From positions 388,819 through 452,818 of the forward strand of contig NZ_KB905473.1 in NCBI RefSeq assembly GCF_000382445.1: a DNA stretch of 64,000 nucleotides, in the 5' to 3' direction. Shown here in pieces: positions 55,199 through 64,000 of the stretch. The notes under the pieces were generated by a model. It saw only the letters and a list, made by a program, of their open reading frames with translations, was not told the DNA's origin and did not search any database. A program made the position numbers and the translations under genes. The stretch's first letter is position 1, and each line of letters opens with the position of its first letter. Origin of the DNA: Phocaeicola massiliensis B84634 = Timone 84634 = DSM 17679 = JCM 13223. GTDB lineage: Bacteria > Bacteroidota > Bacteroidia > Bacteroidales > Bacteroidaceae.

Positions 55199-55627
55199 TT
55201 AAATCAGCGACGATAAATCCTTGTCTGCCACGAAAGAGAGGTTATTCAGGATAATTACTTCTCTGGCGCGGTCGGGATTATCTGTTCGGAAAATCAGGAT
55301 GCCTTTATCTCCCAACAAGAAAGAATACATATAGGTAATACCGATTTTGGCATCACTGAAAATCTTAATTGCATCCGCAGCACGGCCTACCTGGTTGTCC
55401 AGTGTCAGGGCAAATACATCCGAAAGGGCAACCGATATATTGGCTTCTTTTAGCGTGTTATAAGCTCGCATCGGTTCGGAACAAATAATACGATAAATTC
55501 CATATTCTACCGTATCTGCAATAGTCGAAGCTATCAGTTGAATCTTGGCTTCTTTCAATAACTCCAGAACTTTAAGTAATGTCCCCGCTTTGTTTTCAAT
55601 GAAGACAGATAATTGTTGGACGGTCAT
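55199..55627 (-). CDS. Tandem ACT-domain protein
   Basis: A 142-residue protein made of two ACT domains (residues about 1-68 and 70-140). The first begins VQQLSVFIENKAGTLLKVLE with the conserved Gly at the ligand loop. Such proteins bind amino acids or related acids and often sit next to phenylacetate-CoA ligase or indolepyruvate oxidoreductase genes; here the ligase is 11 bases upstream. It may regulate or stabilise the ligase in aromatic amino acid derived acid metabolism; this is inferred from context. Confidence 0.88.
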   Translation of the reverse strand: MTVQQLSVFIENKAGTLLKVLELLKEAKIQLIASTIADTVEYGIYRIICSEPMRAYNTLKEANISVALSDVFALTLDNQVGRAADAIKIFSDAKIGITYMYSFLLGDKGILIFRTDNPDRAREVIILNNLSFVADKDLSSLI

Positions 55628-55638
55628 AATTTTATCTT

Positions 55639-56949
55639 TTAAAAAGTTTTACGTAAGTCTTTCACTCTCACAGCCTTGCCTTCCGACTTGGGTAAAGAGC
55701 CTTTTGGAACAAGTTTTACTCGCGGAGTAACCAGTATCTCGTCTTTCAGCTGTCGTGTAATCTCGCGGGTAAGGGCTTGCAGGCGGGCATAGTCATCGGT
55801 AAATAATTGGCTGAGTTCCACTTCGATGGTCATCTCATCGTTCGACTCCATTGTTTCGAGTGTAATCAGGTAGTCGCTGCCCAACTCTTTAAACTGCAAC
55901 AATACAGTTTCGATTTGTATCGGGAAGATATTTACCCCTTTCAGGATAATCATGTCATCACTGCGGCCTTTCATTCTGTCCAGGCGTTTATGATGGCGTC
56001 CGCACGGACATTCCCCCGGAAGAATGCGGGTGAGGTCGCGGGTGCGGTATCTCAACATCGGCATCGCTTCGCGGTTGATGGTGGTCAGCACCAGTTCGCC
56101 TACTTCGCCGTCGGGCACAGGCTCCAGCGTGTCGGGATTGATGATTTCAACGATATAGTAATCTTCCCAAATGTGCAGGCCATTTTGCTCCCGGCATTCA
56201 AAAGCTACGCCGGGACCACACATTTCAGACATTCCGAAGGAATTATATGCTTTGACTCCCAACATATCTTCGATGCGGCGGCGTTGTTCTTCCGAATGAG
56301 GCTCTGCTCCGATGATTAATGTTTTGAGCTTAGTGTCCCGACGAGGATCAATGCCCATTTCTTCCATTACTTCATAGAGGCGGGCAGCATAACTGGGGAT
56401 GGCATGCAAGGCGGTGGTTCCGAAATCGGTGATGAACTTCAATTGTCTTTTGGTGTTTCCGGCAGCAGCGGGAACGGTAAGCATTCCCATGCGTTCCGCT
56501 CCGTATTGAAAACCGAGTCCGCCGGTAAACATTCCGTAGCCGGAAGAGTTTTGGAAGATATCACCGGGGCGCAAGCCTACCATGTAGAGGCATCGTGCAA
56601 CGGCGTTGGCCCATTCGTCAAGGTCTTTCTGTGTGTGAAGAATCACAGTCGGATTACCGGTTGTGCCACTGGATGAATGCAAACGGACTGCCTTCTCCAA
56701 AGGAACGGCAGCCATTCCGAAGGGATAAGTATCGCGTAAGTCTTGTTTGGTGGTAAAAGGGATTTTGCGTAAATCATTTAATGAGCGGATATCTTCGGGT
56801 TTCAGGTGGTTATCTTCAAAACGTTTTTTATAAAAAGGAGAGTTCATGCAATGACGGACGGTTTTTTGTAGGCGTTCCAGTTGCAGCTTCTCGATTTCGG
56901 GACGTGTCAACGTCTCCATTTCCGGATGTAAATACATAGTATCTTTCAT
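55639..56949 (-). CDS. paaK: Phenylacetate-CoA ligase
   Basis: A 436-residue adenylate-forming enzyme that activates phenylacetate or related aryl acids to CoA thioesters. The AMP-binding P-loop is HSSSGTTGNPTVI near residues 95-107, RTRDLTRI and GRSDDMIILKGVNIFP mark the adenylation core and hinge. Length and motifs match gut-anaerobe PaaK paralogues that work in reverse of aromatic amino-acid fermentation. The start is ATG 56949, just after the promoter at 56971; 87 further upstream codons in frame are rejected for that reason. The ACT gene follows in the same operon. Confidence 0.92.
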   Translation of the reverse strand: MKDTMYLHPEMETLTRPEIEKLQLERLQKTVRHCMNSPFYKKRFEDNHLKPEDIRSLNDLRKIPFTTKQDLRDTYPFGMAAVPLEKAVRLHSSSGTTGNPTVILHTQKDLDEWANAVARCLYMVGLRPGDIFQNSSGYGMFTGGLGFQYGAERMGMLTVPAAAGNTKRQLKFITDFGTTALHAIPSYAARLYEVMEEMGIDPRRDTKLKTLIIGAEPHSEEQRRRIEDMLGVKAYNSFGMSEMCGPGVAFECREQNGLHIWEDYYIVEIINPDTLEPVPDGEVGELVLTTINREAMPMLRYRTRDLTRILPGECPCGRHHKRLDRMKGRSDDMIILKGVNIFPIQIETVLLQFKELGSDYLITLETMESNDEMTIEVELSQLFTDDYARLQALTREITRQLKDEILVTPRVKLVPKGSLPKSEGKAVRVKDLRKTF

Positions 56950-56970
56950 GTTTAGTTGGTTATCAATTGC

Positions 56971-56978
56971 ACAAAAGT
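56971..56978 (-). promoter_or_regulatory. Promoter -7 element (paaK-ACT operon)
   Basis: TACTTTTG on the minus strand, 21 bases before ATG 56949. It is divergent from the DUF3256 promoter. Confidence 0.6.
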
Positions 56979-57021
56979 AGAAAAAAATCTTATATGGTTG
57001 ACAAATAGGAGAGAAAATATG

Positions 57022-57029
57022 TATCTTTG
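57022..57029 (+). promoter_or_regulatory. Promoter -7 element (DUF3256 gene)
   Basis: TATCTTTG; the predicted transcript start of about 57036 falls at the upstream ATG 57038 and so favours ATG 57053. Confidence 0.58.
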
Positions 57030-57052
57030 GGCGCTTAATGAAAGATGATAAT

Positions 57053-57691
57053 ATGAAAAAACTGATAAGTATATTGATTGGTATAGCAAGTGTGGTTGGT
57101 GTGCAGGCACAGGATATGAAGGCGTTGTTTGTGTCGATGCCGGATTCTATTGCACCATTGCTCACAAAGGTGAACCGGGAAGATTGTATTGATTTTCTTG
57201 CCAGTAACATGAAAGCGGAAGTAAAAAACCGGTTCGGTCAGCCGACAGAACTGAAGAAGCTGACAGATGATTATCTGTACCTGCAAACGACTTCAAAAAG
57301 CAGTATGGAAATGAAATTGCTACCATTGAATGATTCGGTGAAAATCGTATGTATGGTGAATACAGTGTGTGCATCCGCTTGTGATAGTGAGATACGCTTC
57401 TTTTCCACTCAGTGGCAGGAACTCCCTAAGCAGGATTATATGAAGCTGCCATCGGTTGAAGCATTTTATCTTCCTGTTGATTCTTTGAAGGAAGATTTTC
57501 TTTTGTTGCGTGAGAAGGCTGATATGGAACTTCTGAAAGCTACACTCTCACCGGACAGTGCAGTTTTAAGTATTGCCTATACCACTCCTGATTATCTGGC
57601 AAAATCAGAAAGAGAAAAGCTGACTGTTTATATAAAAAAGGAGCCGATTGTGTATGAATGGGTAGGGGGAAGGTTTATTGAAAGGAAATGA
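57053..57691 (+). CDS. DUF3256 family secreted protein
   Basis: A 212-residue exported protein. The signal peptide is MKKLISILIGIASVVGVQAQ, cleaved after about residue 20. The mature start, MKALFVSMPDSIAPLLT, is the hallmark I associate with DUF3256 of Bacteroidetes; VCASACDSEIRFFST in the middle has two Cys. Its function is unknown. A start at ATG 57038 would add five residues before the signal peptide and is less likely. It is a single-gene unit. Confidence 0.85.
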   Translation: MKKLISILIGIASVVGVQAQDMKALFVSMPDSIAPLLTKVNREDCIDFLASNMKAEVKNRFGQPTELKKLTDDYLYLQTTSKSSMEMKLLPLNDSVKIVCMVNTVCASACDSEIRFFSTQWQELPKQDYMKLPSVEAFYLPVDSLKEDFLLLREKADMELLKATLSPDSAVLSIAYTTPDYLAKSEREKLTVYIKKEPIVYEWVGGRFIERK

Positions 57692-57703
57692 CGACATGTT
57701 GGT

Positions 57704-57750
57704 CAAAATAAAAGGCTGCAACTTTTTTTGAGTTGCAGCCTTTTATTTTG
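57704..57750. terminator. Bidirectional terminator between DUF3256 and rpmE
   Basis: Perfect 19-bp arms (57704-57722 and 57732-57750) with a T-rich loop; the lower stem is A/T rich on both sides, so it terminates convergent transcripts. Confidence 0.9.
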
Positions 57751-57771
57751 AAACTTGAATGAAGTTACAAA

Positions 57772-58026
57772 TTACTTTTTCATGCGGTTACCATAACGGC
57801 TCATGAACTTATCAACACGACCTGCTGTATCCACCAATTTAGATTTACCGGTGTAGAAGGGGTGTGATGTGCTAGAGATTTCAATTTTCAAAAGCGGATA
57901 AGTTTCACCTTCGAATTCGATGGTTTCTTTAGTTGCCACAGTTGACCGAGACAAGAACATATCACCGTTTGACATATCTTTGAACACAACGGGACGATAG
58001 TTTTCTGGATGAAGACCTTTTTTCAT
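57772..58026 (-). CDS. rpmE2: 50S ribosomal protein L31, type B
   Basis: An 84-residue L31. [20 protein letters not shown] and [20 protein letters not shown] are diagnostic, and the CxxC zinc motif of type A is absent, so it is the zinc-independent form. In species with both forms this one is induced under zinc limitation; here it may be the only L31 gene, which the window cannot show. It has a leader of about 70 nt. Confidence 0.96.
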   Translation of the reverse strand: MKKGLHPENYRPVVFKDMSNGDMFLSRSTVATKETIEFEGETYPLLKIEISSTSHPFYTGKSKLVDTAGRVDKFMSRYGNRMKK

Positions 58027-58100
58027 TTCTATATATGTTTTTATTGTTATTATTTTACTGTTTTGGTAACAACAATGTGTAATGGTTCAATTTTGGATTG

Positions 58101-58108
58101 CAAAGATA
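58101..58108 (-). promoter_or_regulatory. Promoter -7 element (rpmE2)
   Basis: TATCTTTG on the minus strand, 74 bases before the rpmE2 start. The gap 58109-58300 has no supportable gene. Confidence 0.6.
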
Positions 58109-58303
58109 GGTCATTTCTTTGAAAGAGAAAAACTTCGGCAGCATTTTTTTTGTTTTTCATCTGCATTTTATTGTTTGTCGATATTGCAAGGTCGACATTA
58201 CAATATAATCTGTTTGAGACATTTAGCATGGATATTAGTTAATAAAACCATAATTTATAAGATAATTTTAGAGCGAAAATGCCATAGTTAGAACATTTAT
58301 GCT

Positions 58304-58311
58304 TAATTTTG
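58304..58311 (+). promoter_or_regulatory. Promoter -7 element (aldolase gene)
   Basis: TAATTTTG lies within an upstream in-frame extension of the aldolase frame. This sets the start at ATG 58353. Confidence 0.6.
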
Positions 58312-58352
58312 CAATGGAATTTAATTCACTAACAATTATAAATATTAGAACA

Positions 58353-59357
58353 ATGGTTAATTACAAAGATTTAGGTCTGGTAAACACTAGAGATATGTTT
58401 GCTAAGGCTATCAAAGGTGGATATGCAATCCCTGCATTCAATTTCAACAATATGGAACAGATGCAGGCTATCATCAAAGCTGCAGTAGAAACAAAATCTC
58501 CGGTTATTTTGCAGGTTTCAAAAGGTGCTCGTCAGTATGCTAACGCTACTTTGTTGCGTTACATGGCTCAGGGTGCTGTAGAATATGCAAAAGAATTAGG
58601 TTGTGCAAAACCTGAAATCGTTCTTCACCTTGACCACGGAGATACTTTCGAAACTTGCAAGAGCTGTATCGACTCAGGTTTCTCTTCTGTAATGATCGAC
58701 GGTTCTCACCTGCCTTACGAAGAAAACGTTGCTTTGACTAAGAAGGTTGTTGACTACGCTCATCAGTTTGATGTAACTGTAGAAGGTGAATTGGGTGTAT
58801 TGGCCGGTGTGGAAGATGAAGTTTCTTCTGATCATCATACTTATACTGACCCTGAAGAAGTAATTGATTTTGCTACTCGTACAGGTTGCGACTCATTGGC
58901 TATCTCTATCGGTACTTCTCACGGTGCATACAAATTTACTCCGGAACAGTGCCACATTGATCCTGCTACAGGTCGTATGGTTCCTCCTCCTTTGGCATTC
59001 GAAGTATTGGATGCTGTAATGGAAAAACTTCCGGGATTCCCCATCGTTCTTCATGGTTCTTCATCAGTTCCTCAGGAAGAAGTTGAAACAATCAACAAGT
59101 ATGGTGGTGCATTGAAGGCTGCTATCGGTATCCCTGAAGAAGAATTGCGCAAGGCTGCCAAGTCTGCTGTTTGCAAAATCAACATTGACTCAGACTCTCG
59201 TTTGGCTATGACTGCTGCTATCCGTCAGACTTTTGCTGAAAAACCGGCAGAATTCGACCCGCGTAAGTACTTAGGTCCGGCTCGTGACAACATGGAAAAA
59301 CTGTACAAGCACAAAATTATTAACGTGCTGGGTTCAGACAATAAATTGGCTGAATAA
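58353..59357 (+). CDS. fba: Class II fructose-bisphosphate aldolase
   Basis: A 334-residue zinc aldolase that cleaves fructose 1,6-bisphosphate in glycolysis and makes it in gluconeogenesis. Zinc ligands and catalytic residues lie in LHLDHGDTFETCKS, VEGELGVLAGVEDEVS, GTSHGAYKF and LHGSSSVP. It is closer to the type B class II aldolases than to E. coli FbaA. Codon use is strongly biased, as for a highly expressed gene. Start ATG 58353 (MVNYKDLGLVN) follows the promoter; the ATG at 58314 is nearer to the promoter but lies outside the family start. Confidence 0.96.
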   Translation: MVNYKDLGLVNTRDMFAKAIKGGYAIPAFNFNNMEQMQAIIKAAVETKSPVILQVSKGARQYANATLLRYMAQGAVEYAKELGCAKPEIVLHLDHGDTFETCKSCIDSGFSSVMIDGSHLPYEENVALTKKVVDYAHQFDVTVEGELGVLAGVEDEVSSDHHTYTDPEEVIDFATRTGCDSLAISIGTSHGAYKFTPEQCHIDPATGRMVPPPLAFEVLDAVMEKLPGFPIVLHGSSSVPQEEVETINKYGGALKAAIGIPEEELRKAAKSAVCKINIDSDSRLAMTAAIRQTFAEKPAEFDPRKYLGPARDNMEKLYKHKIINVLGSDNKLAE

Positions 59358-59382
59358 TATTTACTCCATAATATTATAAAGG

Positions 59383-59420
59383 TAGAGGCTGCTTTCTATT
59401 GTGAAGGCAGCCTCTATTGT
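59383..59420 (+). terminator. Terminator after the aldolase gene
   Basis: TAGAGGCTGC (59383-59392) and GCAGCCTCTA (59407-59416), then TTGTTT. It may also serve the convergent AraC gene. Confidence 0.8.
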
Positions 59421-60257
59421 TTAATTTAGGTTACTTCTGTATTTGGCAGGAGAAACTCCGGTATGTTTCTTGAAATAACGTCCGAAGAAAGATTGGTCAG
59501 GAAAACAGAGCCGGTTTGATATTTCTTGAATGCTCAAATTGGTAGATTGCAGTAATGCTTTACTTTCCAGGATTACATGGCGGTCTATAATGCTTTTGGC
59601 TGTTGCATTGGATACATTTTGCACCACAGTGGAGAGATAACGGGGTGTGATGAAAAGTTCGGATGCATAAAAAGAAACCTCCCGTTGCGTAGTGCAGTGC
59701 TTATGAATCAACTGAATGAAATGTTTGAATATCTCTTCCTGGCGATTCATTCCTTTCGGCTTCTTTTGGAGGAACAGATGCCGGGTCTTGTCATAGAAAT
59801 CCAGGATAAAGTTCTGCACGAAGTTCTTGAATATCTGAAGACGGAAATTGTTATCGCGGTCATTATACAGGTCTTTCATGGCAAAACTCAGTCCGATAAA
59901 AGGCTTGACACGCTCTTCGGGAATGACAATGCACGGATGCTCTTTCAAAAACTGGAAGAAAGAAGGCTCCAGACGTGAGGTGATTTCTCTGAACAGGGTA
60001 TCGGAGAAAACAATATAGGACACACTGAGGTCCTCACTGGCGTAAGTGCAATTGAAAATGCTGCCGGGTAACAGCAGGATCTGGGTATTCTCGGTCAGCT
60101 CGTAGGCTTGCATATCAATTTCGATACGGGCTTTTCCTCTGCGGCAATGGCAAATGGACGCATCACTCAATTTCATAATTTGATTAGAGCAAATATCTAT
60201 GCTTTCATCTGTTCCGGCAATGAACGGTTCGTTATCCGGTAAACTTAATATATCCAT
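59421..60257 (-). CDS. AraC-family transcriptional regulator
   Basis: A 278-residue one-component regulator. The N-terminal 160 residues are a cupin-like sensing domain (for example YELTENTQILLLPGSIFNC), and the C-terminal 100 hold the AraC double helix-turn-helix (SIQEISNRLCFPDQSFFGRY, then HTGVSPAKY). It diverges from the RND efflux operon 148 bases away and is its likely local regulator. The ligand is unknown. Confidence 0.9.
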   Translation of the reverse strand: MDILSLPDNEPFIAGTDESIDICSNQIMKLSDASICHCRRGKARIEIDMQAYELTENTQILLLPGSIFNCTYASEDLSVSYIVFSDTLFREITSRLEPSFFQFLKEHPCIVIPEERVKPFIGLSFAMKDLYNDRDNNFRLQIFKNFVQNFILDFYDKTRHLFLQKKPKGMNRQEEIFKHFIQLIHKHCTTQREVSFYASELFITPRYLSTVVQNVSNATAKSIIDRHVILESKALLQSTNLSIQEISNRLCFPDQSFFGRYFKKHTGVSPAKYRSNLN

Positions 60258-60372
60258 GTCTGTTTTTATTTTGACGCAAAATAAGCTATTATTTTTATAA
60301 TAAGGAGAACTTTGTTCTTAAATTAAACAATTGTGGCTAATAATTGAATGTGCCGGCTCGTAAAAATCCAAC

Positions 60373-60380
60373 TACCTTTG
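60373..60380 (+). promoter_or_regulatory. Promoter -7 element (RND efflux operon)
   Basis: TACCTTTG, 25 bases before ATG 60406. No matching upstream TTTG, consistent with regulation by the divergent AraC protein. Confidence 0.6.
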
Positions 60381-60405
60381 TCGTCGAATTAAAAAAGATT
60401 GGAAT

Positions 60406-61521
60406 ATGATAACAATGAACAGAAAATGGATGCGACTAATGGTATTAGTTGGTTGTGCTGCTTTGGCAGCATCGTGCAAACAGGCACCTGCTGCACAGAC
60501 GGAGGCAGAGTATGCGGTGTTAAGGGTATCGCCGTCAGACAAAGTTTTATCTACTACGTATTCAGCCACGATCCGCGGCCGTCAGGATATTGACATTTAT
60601 CCCCAAGTTTCCGGTTTCCTCACTCAACTTTGTGTAGAGGAAGGCCAGGCAGTGCGTAAAGGACAAGTATTATTTATTATTGATCAGGTGCCTTATAAGG
60701 CAGCTTTGGAAACCGCTGTCGCCAATGTGGAATCGGCTAAAGCCGGTCTTGCCACAGCCGAACTGACTTATAACAGCAAGAAAGAATTGTTTGCCAAAAA
60801 GGTGGTTTCAGAGTTTGATCTGAAGACTGCGGAAAACTCTTACCTGACCGCTAAGGCTGGATTGGCTCAGGCTAAGGCGCAGGAAGTCAGTGCTCGCAAT
60901 AACCTTTCATATACCGAGGTGAAAAGTCCTTCGGACGGGGTAATCGGCACTTTGCCTTATCGTGTAGGTGCGTTGGTCAGTGCCGGCTTGCCGCAGCCGT
61001 TGACTACGGTTTCTGATAATTCGGATATGTATGTCTACTTCTCGATGACCGAAAATCAATTGTTGGCTCTGACCCGTCAGTATGGTTCCAAAGCAGAAGC
61101 GTTGAAGAATATGCCCGAAGTGGAGTTGCAACTGAATGACAAGTCCATGTATGGTGAGAAGGGACGTATTGAAACCATCAGTGGGATAGTGGACCGGACA
61201 ACCGGTACGGCAAGTCTTCGTGCTGTGTTCCCCAATAAGAACGGCTTGCTGTATAGCGGCACATCAGGTAATGTGATTCTGCCGGTTACGATGAAAGGAA
61301 GCTTGGTTATCCCTCAGGCGACTGCTTTTGAAATTCAGGATATCACCTATGTATATAAGGTAGTGGACGGCAAAGCTCAATCGGCTCCTGTCAGTGTAAC
61401 CCGTGTAAACGGCGGACAGGAATATATCGTAAACGAAGGCTTGAAAGAAGGGGACATCATTGTTGCCGAAGGTGTAGGTTTGCTGCGTGAAGGTACTCCG
61501 ATTAAAGTAAAACAAAACTAA
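60406..61521 (+). CDS. RND efflux membrane fusion (adaptor) lipoprotein
   Basis: A 371-residue periplasmic adaptor, anchored by a lipid at the Cys in LAASCKQ (near residue 24). It has the split lipoyl domain (IYPQVSGFLTQLCVEEGQAV and SYTEVKSPSDGVIGTL), a helical hairpin between (VANVESAKAGLATAELTYNS), a beta-barrel and a membrane-proximal domain (to GVGLLREGTP). It links the inner-membrane pump encoded next to an outer-membrane channel, whose gene is probably beyond the window. ATG 60415 is an alternative start, six bases before the signal core. Confidence 0.94.
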   Translation: MITMNRKWMRLMVLVGCAALAASCKQAPAAQTEAEYAVLRVSPSDKVLSTTYSATIRGRQDIDIYPQVSGFLTQLCVEEGQAVRKGQVLFIIDQVPYKAALETAVANVESAKAGLATAELTYNSKKELFAKKVVSEFDLKTAENSYLTAKAGLAQAKAQEVSARNNLSYTEVKSPSDGVIGTLPYRVGALVSAGLPQPLTTVSDNSDMYVYFSMTENQLLALTRQYGSKAEALKNMPEVELQLNDKSMYGEKGRIETISGIVDRTTGTASLRAVFPNKNGLLYSGTSGNVILPVTMKGSLVIPQATAFEIQDITYVYKVVDGKAQSAPVSVTRVNGGQEYIVNEGLKEGDIIVAEGVGLLREGTPIKVKQN

Positions 61522-61529
61522 GAAAGAAA

Positions 61530-64000
61530 ATGAATTTAAGAACCTTTATAGAACGCCCCATCCTATCGGCTGTTATTTCTATTTCGATAGTGGTAGTGGG
61601 TATCATCGGGCTGTTTACTTTGCCCGTCGAACAATATCCTGATATTGCTCCGCCTACCATTCAGGTAAGTACCTCTTATTTTGGTGCCAGTGCGGAAACT
61701 CTTCAGAAGAGTGTTATCGCTCCGTTGGAGGAAGCGATTAACGGTGTGGAAAACATGACTTATATGACTTCTACGGCTTCCAATGCCGGCGTGGTGGATA
61801 TCACAGTGTATTTCAAACAGGGGACAGATCCCGATATGGCAGCGGTCAATGTGCAGAACCGTGTATCGAAGGCAACCGGACAGTTGCCGGCGGAAGTAAC
61901 GCAGGTGGGTGTGACTACTTCCAAGCGTCAGACCAGTATCTTGCAGATGTTTTCCTTGTACAGTCCCGACGATTCGTATGACGAGAAGTTTCTGTCCAAC
62001 TATATCAGTATCAATCTGAAACCTTCCATCCTTCGTATTCAGGGTGTGGGCGATATGATGATTATGGGTGGCGACTACAGCATGCGTATTTGGATGAAGC
62101 CCGATGTGATGGCTCAGTACAAACTGATTCCGTCGGATGTGGCACAGGTGCTGTCCGAACAGAATATCGAGTCGGCTACCGGCTCGTTTGGTGAGAACTC
62201 AGATGAGACGTATCAGTATACCATGAAATATAAAGGTCGTTTGATAACTCCAGAAGAATTTGGTGAGATTGTCATTCGCTCTACTGATGACGGTGAGGTG
62301 CTGAAACTGAAAGATATTGCCGATATAGAGATGGGTGAAGAAAGTTACGCCTTTCATGGTGCTATGAATGGACATCCGGGGATTTCATGCATGATTTTTC
62401 AGACCGCAGGTTCCAATGCGACTGAAGTAAACAACCATATCGATGCGTTTTTGGAAGAGGCGGCGAAAGACCTGCCGAAAGGAGTGGAGCTGACGAAAGT
62501 GATGAGTTCCAATGACTTTCTGTACGCTTCTATTCACGAAGTAGTGAAGACATTGTTCGAAGCTGTCTTCCTGGTTATCTTGATAGTGTATGTGTTCTTG
62601 CAAGATATCCGCTCTACTGTTATTCCGTTGGTAGGTATCATTGTATCTTTGATTGGTACCTTCGCTTTTATGTCGTTGGCCGGGTTCAGCATCAACCTGA
62701 TCACCTTGTTTGCTTTGGTATTGGTCATCGGTACGGTAGTGGATGATGCCATAGTCGTCGTTGAGGCGGTGCAAGCTCGTTTTGATGTGGGTTATCGTTC
62801 TTCGTATATGGCAAGTATTGATGCGATGAAGGGTATCAGTAATGCAGTTATTTCTTCTTCACTGGTATTTATGGCCGTGTTTATTCCGGTATCGTTTATG
62901 AGCGGTACTTCCGGTACATTCTATACCCAGTTTGGTCTGACTATGGCGGTGGCTGTAGGTATCTCAGCTGTCAATGCATTGACATTGAGTCCGGCATTGT
63001 GTGCTTTGTTCCTGAAACCGTATATCAACGAAGATGGTACAGAGAAAAACAATTTTGCAGCTCGTTTTCGTAAAGCGTTCAATGCGGCCTTCGATGCAAT
63101 GATTGAAAGGTATAAGAAAGGAGTATTGTTCTTTATCAAACGCAAATGGATGGTATGGACACTTCTTGCGGCTTCGGTAGTACTATTGGCTTTCCTGATG
63201 AATACCACCAAAACCAGTTTGGTGCCTGATGAAGACCAGGGTGTGGTGTTTGTCAATGTCAGCACGGCTGCAGGTAGTTCATTGAAGACAACCAATGACG
63301 TGATGATGCGTATTGAAAAGCGTATGATGGATATCCCGCAGGTATTGCATGTGCAGCGCGTAGCCGGTTACGGTCTGTTGGCGGGGCAGGGTAATTCATT
63401 CGGTATGCTGATTCTGAAGCTGAAACCTTGGGATGAACGTAAAGGAAAAGAGAATGATGTGCAAGCGGTCATCGGGCAAGTATATGGTCGTACGGCAGAC
63501 ATCAAAGATGCCAGTATATTTGCCATTTCTCCGGGTATGATTCCGGGGTATGGTATGGGTAATGCATTGGAGCTGCACATGCAGGATAAACTGGGAGGAG
63601 ATATCGGTACATTCTTTAATACTACTCAGCAATATCTGGGTGCGTTGAACCAACGTCCTGAAATTGCGATGGCATACTCTACTTTCGATATCCGTTATCC
63701 GCAATGGACAGTAGAAGTGGATGCTTCCAAATGTAAGCGTGCCGGTATTACGCCGGATGCGGTGTTAAGCACTCTGTCAGGGTATTATGGCGGACAGTAC
63801 GTTTCCAACTTTAATCGTTTCTCTAAAGTGTATAAGGTTATGATTCAGGCAGATCCTAAATACCGTGTGGATGAGGCTTCGCTGAACAATATATTTGTGC
63901 GTATGTCTAATGGCGAGATGGCACCGCTTAGTCAGTTCGTACATTTGACACGTAGTTACGGTGCCGAGTCTCTGAGCCGCTTCAATATGTTCAACTCCAT
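61530..64000 (+). CDS. RND (AcrB/HAE1-type) efflux pump, 5' part
   Basis: The first 823 codons of an inner-membrane proton-driven multidrug exporter; full members have about 1040 residues, and the gene runs off the window. The start is MNLRTFIERPILSAVISISI with the first helix, then the porter loop (LPVEQYPDIAPPTI, GVENMTYMTSTASN). Helix 4 has GTVVDDAIVVVEAV, with the Asp pair needed for proton relay; VEAV replaces the usual VENV. A second large loop begins near residue 560. It begins 8 bases after the adaptor stop. Drug, bile-salt or metabolite export is likely; the substrate is not visible. Confidence 0.95.
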   Translation, partial: MNLRTFIERPILSAVISISIVVVGIIGLFTLPVEQYPDIAPPTIQVSTSYFGASAETLQKSVIAPLEEAINGVENMTYMTSTASNAGVVDITVYFKQGTDPDMAAVNVQNRVSKATGQLPAEVTQVGVTTSKRQTSILQMFSLYSPDDSYDEKFLSNYISINLKPSILRIQGVGDMMIMGGDYSMRIWMKPDVMAQYKLIPSDVAQVLSEQNIESATGSFGENSDETYQYTMKYKGRLITPEEFGEIVIRSTDDGEVLKLKDIADIEMGEESYAFHGAMNGHPGISCMIFQTAGSNATEVNNHIDAFLEEAAKDLPKGVELTKVMSSNDFLYASIHEVVKTLFEAVFLVILIVYVFLQDIRSTVIPLVGIIVSLIGTFAFMSLAGFSINLITLFALVLVIGTVVDDAIVVVEAVQARFDVGYRSSYMASIDAMKGISNAVISSSLVFMAVFIPVSFMSGTSGTFYTQFGLTMAVAVGISAVNALTLSPALCALFLKPYINEDGTEKNNFAARFRKAFNAAFDAMIERYKKGVLFFIKRKWMVWTLLAASVVLLAFLMNTTKTSLVPDEDQGVVFVNVSTAAGSSLKTTNDVMMRIEKRMMDIPQVLHVQRVAGYGLLAGQGNSFGMLILKLKPWDERKGKENDVQAVIGQVYGRTADIKDASIFAISPGMIPGYGMGNALELHMQDKLGGDIGTFFNTTQQYLGALNQRPEIAMAYSTFDIRYPQWTVEVDASKCKRAGITPDAVLSTLSGYYGGQYVSNFNRFSKVYKVMIQADPKYRVDEASLNNIFVRMSNGEMAPLSQFVHLTRSYGAESLSRFNMFNS

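Noticed and set aside
58082-58291. 69-codon frame between rpmE2 and the aldolase gene
   Set aside because: It starts in the rpmE2 promoter region, is AT-rich and shows no domain or ribosome binding site.

Overview
The window is a 64-kb chromosomal piece of a Bacteroidales bacterium, most likely a gut Bacteroides/Phocaeicola species. Evidence for this is the recurring promoter -7 element TAnnTTTG (often with a TTTG or TTG about 19-21 bp upstream) in front of genes on both strands, Bacteroidetes families such as LruC-domain lipoproteins, HU-like DNA-binding proteins, DUF3256-, DUF4290- and DUF4488-like proteins, a hybrid two-component sensor with an AraC output, and meso-diaminopimelate dehydrogenase. 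I cannot settle the species from sequence alone.

Layout. 1-902: 3' end of a 23S rRNA, a 5S rRNA and the rRNA operon terminator. 1.1-3.3 kb: an ABC exporter operon ending in its own GntR-type regulator. 3.5-3.9 kb: a decayed membrane-protein gene. 4.2-9.9 kb: a MATE exporter, purB, an RluB-like pseudouridine synthase with a long Arg/Tyr/Gly-rich repeat tail, and asnS. 10-11.5 kb: a secreted protein and a zeta-like kinase with a small overlapping partner. 11.6-14.8 kb: rplM-rpsI-rpsB-tsf with two structured leaders. 14.8-18.9 kb: SUI1/YciH, rex-FAH-ispF, menA and a lipoprotein phosphoesterase. 19-21 kb: an MNT/HEPN toxin-antitoxin-type pair wedged into the 3' end of nadD, flanked by a 90-bp duplication of the nadD tail. 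20.5-29.4 kb: two divergent housekeeping operons, yicC-gmk-orf-nadD and tsaB-DUF4290-murA-rimM-M23-dxr-rseP. 29.4-30.3 kb: a non-coding stretch with 22-bp repeats and an orphan strong promoter. 30.4-33.3 kb: nrdDG under a cobalamin riboswitch. 33.4-39.9 kb: a haemolysin-III protein, CCA-adding enzyme, two exported proteins, ruvA, ddh and lgt. 40-45 kb: two tandem LruC lipoproteins and an HU-like protein. 45.7-55 kb: a compact fructose/fructan utilisation locus (outer-membrane receptor, GH32, MFS transporter, fructokinase, hybrid sensor). 55.2-59.4 kb: ACT protein and phenylacetate-CoA ligase, DUF3256 protein, ribosomal protein L31 type B, class II aldolase. 59.4-64 kb: AraC regulator divergent from an RND efflux pair whose inner-membrane pump runs off the window.

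Most of the window is core genome. The accessory points are the MNT/HEPN insertion at nadD, the zeta-like kinase pair, the LruC pair, the fructan locus and several families of intergenic inverted repeats. The clearest candidates for something not routinely described are (1) the MNT/HEPN cassette bounded by a repeated nadD tail, with the HEPN gene now broken by an amber codon; (2) a promoter at 30.26 kb sharing 22 nt with the rplM promoter but feeding an AT-rich non-coding region with four spaced TAATACC motifs; and (3) a promoter-to-terminator unit at 19.20-19.60 kb without a convincing gene.
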